From NCBI RefSeq assembly GCF_900095735.1, contig NZ_FNLO01000007.1:124001-188000 (forward strand): 64,000 bases of DNA, in the 5' to 3' direction. Within the stretch, counting starts at the first letter, position 1; each line of letters starts with the position of its first letter. This stretch comes from Chitinasiproducens palmae (GTDB lineage Bacteria; Pseudomonadota; Gammaproteobacteria; Burkholderiales; Burkholderiaceae). A program made the position numbers and the translations under genes. A model generated the notes under the pieces. That model ran no database searches. It saw nothing but the letters and a program-made list of their open reading frames with translations, and was not told the origin of the DNA. Of the stretch, positions 28,023 through 35,299 are shown in pieces.

Positions 28023-28266
28023 TGTCGGGCGCTCCAGGTGCAGGGGGAAGGTTGGGCTGATGCAGGAAGGCGGCGCCGAGGCCGCACGCGAAGATGATTC
28101 CCGCCACCGCCGAAGCGAACCAGGCCGGGAATGTCGCGGTCAGGCCCGCTGCTGTGACACCGGCCCAGGCCGCGGTGAATGCGGCGCCGACCGCCATGAG
28201 CTTGACGCTCCAGCGTCCCGCGATACGCGCGCGCCAGGCGGGGTCGCGGATGACTTGCAGCTTCAT
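28003..28266 (-). CDS. Phage holin (DUF7940-like)
   Basis: 87 residues. MKLQVIRDPAWRARIAGRWSVKLMAVGAAFTAAWAGV... gives two membrane helices (about 22-45 and 48-70) and a Pro-rich cytoplasmic tail. The 'dPaWr...Wsvkl' start matches a known class of small phage holins. It forms lesions that release the cytoplasmic endolysin. Start overlaps the upstream lipoprotein stop (ATGA). Confidence 0.85.
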   Translation of the reverse strand: MKLQVIRDPAWRARIAGRWSVKLMAVGAAFTAAWAGVTAAGLTATFPAWFASAVAGIIFACGLGAAFLHQPNLPPAPGAPDNGPDHP

Positions 28267-28481
28267 GGCTTTGCCTCGACTCGTGGATTCACGCGCCGCG
28301 CCGCTCGGCACTTGCCGTACATGCGCACGACAGTCAGGTCATGCTCCTCAAGCTCGGCGCGCGTTGGATTGGCGGACAGTTCCGGCAGGTCGGGACAGGG
28401 CAACCGCGGCGCGTACCGGGGCCGGGGCGTGCCACACGCGGCGAGCGCCACGCAGAGAGACAGGGCGACGAGGCGCATCAT
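28263..28481 (-). CDS. Small lipoprotein, possible second o-spanin
   Basis: 72 residues: MMRLVALSLCVALAACGTP, lipobox LAAC at about residue 16, then a Pro-rich stretch (PRPRYAPRLPCPDLPELS) and a short helix ending YGKCRAARR. Size, lipobox and prolines fit an Rz1-class protein. It directly follows an Rz-like anchored coiled-coil gene with a 4-base overlap, which supports a spanin pair; a lysis-timing or exclusion lipoprotein is the alternative. Confidence 0.75.
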   Translation of the reverse strand: MMRLVALSLCVALAACGTPRPRYAPRLPCPDLPELSANPTRAELEEHDLTVVRMYGKCRAARRVNPRVEAKP

Positions 28482-28954
28482 TTGGTTCCGTGGTTGACCG
28501 CGCGCACGCTGTCGTTGATGGCGGCGGCAGAGTGAGCGGGAACGGGCGCATCGGCCTCAGCGGCGCGCGCCGCACGAGCGGCGGCCAGCTTCGCCGCCTT
28601 GGCCTCGGCCGCGGCGCTGGTGGCCTTGCTGTCGATCGATTGCACTCGTTGCGCAATCCGGTCGGTGACTGGCGCACGCTTGCGCAGCAGGTCAAGGATC
28701 TCGCGCTGGAGTTGCAGCGACGCCTCGCTTTGCGCAGTTGCAATCGCGGCCACGCTGTCGCGCTCGTCCGCGCGAGACTTGAACTCGTCGCGCACCGCAA
28801 GCACCTGGGCCTTGCACTGCGCGCGGATCTCTTCGCGCTCGTGCCGCTCCGATACCTGCGAGACGAAATACGCCGCCGCGGCACCGCAAACGACGGCGAG
28901 CGACACCATCAACAGCAGCATGATCAGCAAGGCGCGCGACGACATCGTTTTCAT
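28478..28954 (-). CDS. Membrane-anchored coiled-coil protein, possible second i-spanin
   Basis: 158 residues. An N-terminal membrane helix (LLIMLLLMVSLAVVCGAAAAYFV, about 9-31) is followed by a highly charged helix (about 35-90) and an Ala/Lys/Glu-rich tail. Topology is that of Rz-type spanins. It overlaps both neighbours by ATGA, and its downstream neighbour is a lipoprotein. Confidence 0.75.
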   Translation of the reverse strand: MKTMSSRALLIMLLLMVSLAVVCGAAAAYFVSQVSERHEREEIRAQCKAQVLAVRDEFKSRADERDSVAAIATAQSEASLQLQREILDLLRKRAPVTDRIAQRVQSIDSKATSAAAEAKAAKLAAARAARAAEADAPVPAHSAAAINDSVRAVNHGTK

Positions 28955-29304
28955 GATCGAGAGTCCTGTTCGATAGCCGTCACGCGCTTGAGCGCCCCGC
29001 GGAGTTCATCCCGCAGCGCGTCCACGGCGAGACGATGTTGCTCGCGCAGCGCGTCCATATCCGAGCGATGTTGGAGACGCAACGCTTCCATCTCATCCTG
29101 AAGTTCCTCCACTTTCTTCTCGGCACGCTCCGCGCGCTGATTCATCTGCTCGTAGAGCTTCTGCCACTCGGCGCTGGCCTTGGCGAGCGAGTCGCGCGAA
29201 AGAATGTGGCGACCGATCCAGCCGACTCCCCCGACGAAACCTCCCGTCAGCGTGGTCGCAAGAATGGCCTTAATGGTGTCGCTCATTCCTTCGAGCCAGG
29301 ACAT
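28951..29304 (-). CDS. Phage membrane/coiled-coil protein in lysis module
   Basis: 117 residues from ATG 29304 (MSWLEGMSDTIKAILATTLTGGFVGGVGWIGRHIL). One glycine-rich hydrophobic segment (about 12-32) is followed by a long heptad coiled coil (EKKVEELQDEMEALRLQHRSD...). Possibly an antiholin, pinholin accessory or structural anchor. Family not recognised. Confidence 0.75.
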   Translation of the reverse strand: MSWLEGMSDTIKAILATTLTGGFVGGVGWIGRHILSRDSLAKASAEWQKLYEQMNQRAERAEKKVEELQDEMEALRLQHRSDMDALREQHRLAVDALRDELRGALKRVTAIEQDSRS

Positions 29305-29314
29305 CGCAGGCGCC

Positions 29315-29590
29315 TCATTCCGCCGAGTCGGAAATCGGGACGGCCGTCGAGAACTCGGGCAGTGCCAGGACGTACGCGTATGCCTGCGCGAACACGTCGC
29401 CGCCGGCTGGGTCGTACGGGATCTCCACGAAGTCGCCGGGCGTCGCGACCACATAGGTCGTTTCCTCCGTTGCGTACGCGCGCACGGCGAAGGTCATGCG
29501 ATCGCTTGCCTTCACCGTGACGCTCTCGATGCGATGCACTGCGTCCGGCACCTGAATGCCGATGTCGGCCATGACGGTCATCTTGAACAT
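29315..29590 (-). CDS. Phage hypothetical protein, 91 residues
   Basis: A soluble acidic protein (MFKMTVMADIGIQVPDAVHRIESVTVKAS...DVFAQAYAYVLALPEF) placed between tailspike and lysis genes. No family recognised; an alternative ATG three codons later is possible. Confidence 0.7.
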   Translation of the reverse strand: MFKMTVMADIGIQVPDAVHRIESVTVKASDRMTFAVRAYATEETTYVVATPGDFVEIPYDPAGGDVFAQAYAYVLALPEFSTAVPISDSAE

Positions 29591-29602
29591 GTGCGGTTCC
29601 TG

Positions 29603-32600
29603 TTACGCGGTGATGCTTCCGTAGGTCTTCCAGCCGGACGTGGAATCGATGTAGACCTCGCCTTCCTTTCCTCCGGCGGCTGGACGCAGGTATGGCGGCA
29701 AGCGCATCCCGGAGTACGGGGTGATTCCCGCGGCGAGCCGTGACGACGTGTTCGGTTCCGGGAAATTGCCGCTCACCAGGCCGCCCGCGAAGTAGCACTG
29801 TTCGACGACCATTGGCCCGTAGACCGTCCCGCCAGACAGATACATGTAGGCAGAGTTATCGCTGCGGCAGTCGATGAAGCGCGGTGCCAGAATGCTGCCC
29901 GCGCGTAACATCGCGAGGTTCTGATTGTTGCCGGTGATGCGCACGCCCTCGTAGGTCGGGCCCAGCCGCAGCGACGCGGGCATGTTTTTCATGCAAGCGG
30001 TGATCGTGGCCGTGCCGGAGTCGGTCCAGTTGATCTTCGAGCGCAAGACGATGAGCCCTTCGCACGACGCGTCAATCGGCTCCGCAGTCATCGTCGTGCA
30101 GACGTTGAACTCGTCGTCCATAGAAACCGAGCCCGTCGCCGCGGCGTCGATACCGAGACAGAAGCCGCCCGGATTCGATGAGTAGCGGAACCACTTGTTC
30201 GCCCGATAGACAGTCTGCGGGACCAGCGTGTTGACGTAGAAGTCGCCGTAGAACTGATTGCCTTCGATCAATGGCGATTTCGCCAACGTGCTTTCGTTCG
30301 GGAACTGGATGCCGATCGTGTTCACGCGGAAAGACATGAACACGTTGCGCGTCATCTGGAAGCCGAGTTGACTCGGGATGTTCGTCCGCGCAACGTTGAA
30401 CGTGCTGTCGGCGTACAGGAAGATATTTCCGTCCAGCTGACTGCCTCGAACAGCTTTCGACACGCCCTGGCTGTTGATGAAGGCCGGCGCGTTATTGCCT
30501 CTGAAAATGACGGTGTTCCCGACATACCGCATGTTGTAGCGGTCGAAGCTGAATGGGGCGTAGGTGCCGCGAATGTGGATCCGATTGCCCGAGACGAGTA
30601 CGCCGGAGTTGAACGCGCCGTCTTCGGTATAGGTGTGTCCCGGGATATGCGCGCGGATGAACTCGAACCCGTTTTGCGGCGACTTCACATCGCCCGCGCC
30701 CATCATATCCACGAAGTTGCCTGCAACAAGGCCATTCGTCCCGCTGACGAAAATGGGCAGGTAGCCGTTCAAGCAGACGTTGTTCAAGACCGAGGCGATC
30801 GCCTTCGCCTCGGTCTTGATCAGCATGACGTAACCGAAGATGGTGTTCCCCTCGAACACATTCCCGCGCGACTGATCGTCTACGAACAGACGGTTGTTCT
30901 CGCCCTCGGTCGATTGGATGACGGTGTTGAATGGCGGCGGCGCAGTGGAGCTGCTGACATTGAGCGCGTACTCGCCCCAGACGCCGATGTACCCGCAGAT
31001 CGTGCCCTGCATCTGCTGGCTGTTTTCCGGCGATACAACACTGGCGAGATAGACGCGCGGATTCCAGATGAAATTCTTCCTGGCAATGCCGTAGCAGCCC
31101 CAGAAGAAAATCCCGCCGCCGTTGCTGTCCTTGTCCATCGCGCCATTGCGAGCCAGGACGTTGCCGGCGGAGACGTTGTAGATGTAGCAGTTGTCGACCT
31201 GCGGCAGGATGCACTGGCGAATCTGCGCGAAATCGCCGTAGATGTCGGTCGCGACTACGCCATCGATGACGGGGCGATCGACATACCGGAAGAAAAACGC
31301 ACGCACGCCGACGGAGTGCGGCGTCGGATGGGTGACGGCCAGCGTATCGAGGTCCGTCCCACCCTGGTTGCGCTGGCGCGCGTAGCTCACGCGAATGCCG
31401 GGCAGCACGCGGACTTGTGGCGCGATGCCGTAGGTCAGATCGGGCGCGGCCTGATACGAGAAAAGGTTGGGCTCCGATACCCAGTTCGTGCCATCCGGGC
31501 GCGCAGGCGGATCGATGTTGTCGTACGTCCAGAGCGTTGCGCCTTCACTGACGATGTCGAGGGCCTTGGTTGTCCCGTCATAGACCCAGTCGAAGCGCGA
31601 AATACCCCAGTTCACTTCGCCCTCGGGGAAGGCCACCGCGCCGCCGCGCTTCAGGCATGCCGCCAGTGCTGCGAGGACATTTGCGCCGCACGCAATACCA
31701 TCGCCCGTCACGCCCCACCAACGCGCCAGGCGCGGCCCGCTGAAGCGTCGGCGCCACAACCGACCCAGCGCGTCGCGCACGAACTCCGCGCCGTCATCGG
31801 CGATAGAGCCGTCGTCGGTGTCGTCGATGACGAACTGACCGGACCGGCCGCCGGGTTTGATGGTGACCAGTTTGTCGACGATGTAGAGCGAGGACAAAGC
31901 GCCGTTGTAGGCGCGCAGCGCCGCGATCGATCCGATCTGACCGGTTCCCGCGAGCACCGTCGCCGATGCCACCTCGGCGGCCATCGCGTCGATCAGTTCG
32001 CTAGGTTCGCGGTATGGCTCGACGCTGGTCGAGACATCGCCGCCGGGCGTGAACTTGATGACCTTGCCGGCGCGATAGGCGGCCAGCGGCAGGAGCGTTC
32101 GGTAGGCGACGGACGATTCCGGGATGCGGATGCCGCGATTCGCGACCTCCAGCACCAGCGCGTCCATCGCGGCCGCATCGGCGTGAGCGGCTGTCGCGGC
32201 CTGCGCCAGAAGGTCGGGCGCTTCGACATACGGACTTGCGGACACGCCCGCGCTGCCATCGCTTCCGAATACGAGCGCCTTCTTCGCGCGCTTGCTCGCA
32301 AAGGGAAGGATCGGCGAGGCGTTCGATTGATCCGCATTCGGGAAGCGCAGCGATTTCTGGATGGCCCGCTGATGCTGCTGGACCATCATCGTCAAGCGGT
32401 CGAGGGCTTTCTCCTGCGTCTTCGCCGGGAATGCCGAATTCTGCTGGTAGACAGTTTCCTGTGTCAGCGGCACGGCCCGGCTGACGATAATCAGATTGGT
32501 TGAGTCGTAGGTCGCGGTCGTGGTGATACTGCCGCCCGATGCCGTGCCGACGCCCGCGACGGTGTACCCGGAATTCAGGGTCAGCGTCGTCGAGGCGTCA

Positions 32601-32719
32601 TCTTTGACCACCTCGACCAACAGGTCGGTGTCGCGCAGAAAATAGAACGGAACGGCAAAGGTCCGCGTCGAACCGTTGCCGGTGTATCCGACCTGCGACG
32701 TAGGACTTTCGACGGTCAT
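29603..32719 (-). CDS. Tailspike protein with right-handed beta-helix
   Basis: 1038 residues. N-terminal virion-anchoring domain, about 1-130, of T7-fibre type (VGYTGNGSTRTFAVPFYFL...QQHQRAIQKSLRFPN). A pectate-lyase-like cap begins at about 330 (ALAACLKRGGAVAFPEGEVNWG). The beta-helix runs from about 440 to 950 with repeated G-N-x-I/V turns. The C-terminal domain has GGTVYGP, GMRLPPYLRPAAGGKEG and YGSITA, shared with the chromosomal protein at 19282-21309. Likely binds and cleaves host surface polysaccharide. A hairpin covers its start codon. Confidence 0.9.
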   Translation of the reverse strand: MTVESPTSQVGYTGNGSTRTFAVPFYFLRDTDLLVEVVKDDASTTLTLNSGYTVAGVGTASGGSITTTATYDSTNLIIVSRAVPLTQETVYQQNSAFPAKTQEKALDRLTMMVQQHQRAIQKSLRFPNADQSNASPILPFASKRAKKALVFGSDGSAGVSASPYVEAPDLLAQAATAAHADAAAMDALVLEVANRGIRIPESSVAYRTLLPLAAYRAGKVIKFTPGGDVSTSVEPYREPSELIDAMAAEVASATVLAGTGQIGSIAALRAYNGALSSLYIVDKLVTIKPGGRSGQFVIDDTDDGSIADDGAEFVRDALGRLWRRRFSGPRLARWWGVTGDGIACGANVLAALAACLKRGGAVAFPEGEVNWGISRFDWVYDGTTKALDIVSEGATLWTYDNIDPPARPDGTNWVSEPNLFSYQAAPDLTYGIAPQVRVLPGIRVSYARQRNQGGTDLDTLAVTHPTPHSVGVRAFFFRYVDRPVIDGVVATDIYGDFAQIRQCILPQVDNCYIYNVSAGNVLARNGAMDKDSNGGGIFFWGCYGIARKNFIWNPRVYLASVVSPENSQQMQGTICGYIGVWGEYALNVSSSTAPPPFNTVIQSTEGENNRLFVDDQSRGNVFEGNTIFGYVMLIKTEAKAIASVLNNVCLNGYLPIFVSGTNGLVAGNFVDMMGAGDVKSPQNGFEFIRAHIPGHTYTEDGAFNSGVLVSGNRIHIRGTYAPFSFDRYNMRYVGNTVIFRGNNAPAFINSQGVSKAVRGSQLDGNIFLYADSTFNVARTNIPSQLGFQMTRNVFMSFRVNTIGIQFPNESTLAKSPLIEGNQFYGDFYVNTLVPQTVYRANKWFRYSSNPGGFCLGIDAAATGSVSMDDEFNVCTTMTAEPIDASCEGLIVLRSKINWTDSGTATITACMKNMPASLRLGPTYEGVRITGNNQNLAMLRAGSILAPRFIDCRSDNSAYMYLSGGTVYGPMVVEQCYFAGGLVSGNFPEPNTSSRLAAGITPYSGMRLPPYLRPAAGGKEGEVYIDSTSGWKTYGSITA

Positions 32720-32747
32720 GAGCGCGCCTCGTGAGGAATGCGCTCAT
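32718..32747 (-). promoter_or_regulatory. Hairpin over the tailspike start codon
   Basis: Perfect 8-bp arms ATGAGCGC / GCGCTCAT enclose a 14-base loop. In the mRNA the second arm includes the AU of the tailspike AUG and the loop contains the GAGG ribosome site, so the hairpin could limit tailspike translation. Confidence 0.5.
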
Positions 32748-32782
32748 GCTCGCTTCAGACAGTCGCAGGATTCTGCGCCGGC

Positions 32783-35299
32783 TTACTGCCCCATGGCCGC
32801 CGCCAAGTTGGGCGCGCGCTGCGGCCCACCCGATCCGGGGCGCCAGTAGAACTGCTGTCCCCAGTCCTGCGCGGCTTTCTGCTCCATTCGCCCGAGGTAG
32901 CCGGGTGACAGATTCTCTTGCAGGCTGTGCATCACCGCGTGGTCGAAGACCTGCTTTGTGTACCAGAGGTTGACGAACGGAATGTGAGAGCGCGCCGTTC
33001 GCACCGCCTTCGCCCCGAAGTCGGTCTTCTTCCCTTCCGCAGCCTTGTAGGCATTGGCGATGCCCATGTCGTAAGCCACATCGCCCACGGCCGTGCCGAG
33101 CAGCGGGCCGGCCATGCTCTTGAAGAAGTTGGCGCCAGGGCTTCCGAACTGGTCGTTCGGATCTTGCAGAAGCATGTCGCCGGCGAAGCCCAAGCCGCCA
33201 CCCTTGGCTGCCGCCAGCAGCCAGAACTTCGGCCGGGTCATGTCGATCGGGTCTTTGCCGTCGCGCAGTTGCTGGACCTGTGCGACGATGGCGCCCAAGG
33301 CCGTGGCCGACGTCATGAACGCCGCGCCGTAGGCCAGCCGGTTGGCCAAGATCGGCGCACCTTCCAGACCCTGCGGCGTGTTCAGCATGCGGCGCCAGTG
33401 ACGCGAGATCAGCGAGATCGGAAACGCCTTGAACTGCATCACCGCGCGGGCCAGCTCACCGCGGATCGTGCCGCGCTGCGCCCCGCCGCCGGTTGTGACT
33501 ACCCGGGTGGCGAGGTCCGGATTCAGCACGGCGTACTCGGATTCGTCGGTGATCAGGTGCAAGACCTTCGTGACCACCTCGTCGGCGCGCGCGTGGCCGC
33601 TTGCCCGAATCGATTCCGGCGTCAGAAAATCTTGATCCCGGAAGCGCGTAAGCTGCGCCTGGCGCACAACGCTCCAGTCGTCCTCGGTGATGCCGGCGTG
33701 TTCCATGCGCCAGCGATCGTACTGAGTGAGGGAGCCCCAGTCGGTCCGCGACAGGCGGGCCAGGCCGCCCATCATCGTCAGGCTGAAGCCGCGACGCAGG
33801 CTGTCGGTCCAGGCAGTGAGAAGCGATAGTTTCATCGTCGAGTTGGCCAACCGTCCCGACCAGTTGTTCCGGATCTGATCGCTGGCCCATCGGTTCATGT
33901 CGCCAGCCATCGATTCGGCGATTACGCCGTGCATCGTGAGGAAGTCCTTGGTCTCCCCGCTGAATGCGGCTCGACCAACATTGCGCATCGCCTCGAAGTA
34001 CGGCAGCTTGTTGAAGCCGGTCGTCACGAATAGCGTGTGCACATCGGTGATCGAGGAGAGCAGGGCGCTTTGCAGCTTCCCGAACGTCTGAATGTTTCGT
34101 GCGGTCATTGCGATGCCGGCTATCTGGGCGTTCGATGCGGTGCTGGCGTTGCCGTTGACGACTTCCCAATAGGACTGCGGCCGTGCGCCGAACGAGCGGC
34201 CGAGGTCGTTCACCTCGCGCCCGTCGGCGCGCGCCGCCAGGTCGAATTGCAACCGCATCTGCGTGTTCGGGTTCGGGCCGTACCGCTCGACGAGACCGAT
34301 GTTCCGCGACATGCCGCCGATGTGCGCCCCCATCGCGTCGTACATGCTGCCGCTGCCGTACTGCGCCATGTATGACAGGTAGGCGTCAGCGTCGCGGAAG
34401 TGGATCTGACGCGACTCGCTGCCGCGCGTCGCGCGCGCGCCGCGGCCCGGCACGCCGCCGGCACCCGGTTCCAGCCGGTTCAAGCCGCCCGTCGACAGCG
34501 TCTGCCATGCCTCGCCTAGAAACGCTGCTACCTGCTGGTCGTTCATCGGCGCGCCGTCCTCGTTCAGATAGCGCCGGCGGTCGAGCAGCGGCAGGGTGTC
34601 GCTCACCCACTGGTCACGAGCCGCATCACCGCCTCGCCCGAGAATGCGAATCTGGTCGTGCGGCTGGGGAATGTAGCCGTACTCAAGCCTGCCAACATCG
34701 CCGCCGCTCTGGTTGAAGCGCTCGCGCATCCCCTCGATGGTGTCGAGCCACGCGCGCGCGCCGCGCTGCGCCGTCTGGTTGCCGCTGGAGCCGTCCGCTT
34801 GCCCGAAGATCTCATGCACCAGATCGCGCGACATACGCGGATTGTCGGTGTCGAACAGGATCATGGCGACGCGGCGGCCCGCGCTGGCACCTTCAGTCGA
34901 CGTGACCGCGTCGAGCAAGTCCATCAGGTGCGAGAGGTTGTCCCGCTTCACGGCGTCGATGTAGCCCTGCGTCTGCTCGAGATCGTGGACGAGCGCGGCC
35001 GATCGGCTCGTCCCGTCCGCGGTCGTGTGGGCGATGCGCGTCTCCGTCTGATGCGTCTTGAGCGCCTGAAGGTGAACGCGTTCCAGGCGCTTCGCCGCCT
35101 CGTCGGCCAGGTCCTGCGCCGCGCGCTGGGCCGCGGCGAGCGTGCGCTGATCCGGGGGCAGGGCGCGCCACGCCGCCGGATCCTCGCCGGCGAGACGCCG
35201 CGCTGTGCCACGGATCCGGTTGTCGATCTCGTCTATCTCGGACTGGCGCAGCTCGCGACCGGCCGCCCGGGTGACGGCTTCAATGCATGTCGGATTCAT
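32783..35299 (-). CDS. Large internal virion/ejection protein (T7 gp16 position)
   Basis: 838 residues, mostly helical. The N-terminal 120 residues are a charged coiled coil; the middle has QMRLQFDLAARADGR...; the C-terminal third has hydrophobic stretches (AYGAAFMTSATALGAIVAQV, GGGLGFAGDMLLQDPNDQFGSPG) that could enter the host membrane. By position after the transglycosylase and before the tailspike it corresponds to an ejected core protein of T7-like podoviruses. Its start overlaps the upstream stop by one base (TGATG). Confidence 0.82.
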   Translation of the reverse strand: MNPTCIEAVTRAAGRELRQSEIDEIDNRIRGTARRLAGEDPAAWRALPPDQRTLAAAQRAAQDLADEAAKRLERVHLQALKTHQTETRIAHTTADGTSRSAALVHDLEQTQGYIDAVKRDNLSHLMDLLDAVTSTEGASAGRRVAMILFDTDNPRMSRDLVHEIFGQADGSSGNQTAQRGARAWLDTIEGMRERFNQSGGDVGRLEYGYIPQPHDQIRILGRGGDAARDQWVSDTLPLLDRRRYLNEDGAPMNDQQVAAFLGEAWQTLSTGGLNRLEPGAGGVPGRGARATRGSESRQIHFRDADAYLSYMAQYGSGSMYDAMGAHIGGMSRNIGLVERYGPNPNTQMRLQFDLAARADGREVNDLGRSFGARPQSYWEVVNGNASTASNAQIAGIAMTARNIQTFGKLQSALLSSITDVHTLFVTTGFNKLPYFEAMRNVGRAAFSGETKDFLTMHGVIAESMAGDMNRWASDQIRNNWSGRLANSTMKLSLLTAWTDSLRRGFSLTMMGGLARLSRTDWGSLTQYDRWRMEHAGITEDDWSVVRQAQLTRFRDQDFLTPESIRASGHARADEVVTKVLHLITDESEYAVLNPDLATRVVTTGGGAQRGTIRGELARAVMQFKAFPISLISRHWRRMLNTPQGLEGAPILANRLAYGAAFMTSATALGAIVAQVQQLRDGKDPIDMTRPKFWLLAAAKGGGLGFAGDMLLQDPNDQFGSPGANFFKSMAGPLLGTAVGDVAYDMGIANAYKAAEGKKTDFGAKAVRTARSHIPFVNLWYTKQVFDHAVMHSLQENLSPGYLGRMEQKAAQDWGQQFYWRPGSGGPQRAPNLAAAMGQ

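Noticed and set aside
30368-32503. 711-residue plus-strand frame antisense to the tailspike
   Set aside because: Long only because of high GC; no protein pattern, no ribosome site, while the tailspike frame is clear.
25225-32719. Diversity-generating retroelement, as in Bordetella phage BPP-1
   Set aside because: Despite BPP-1-like capsid genes, no reverse transcriptase frame or paired variable/template repeat was seen near the tail genes.
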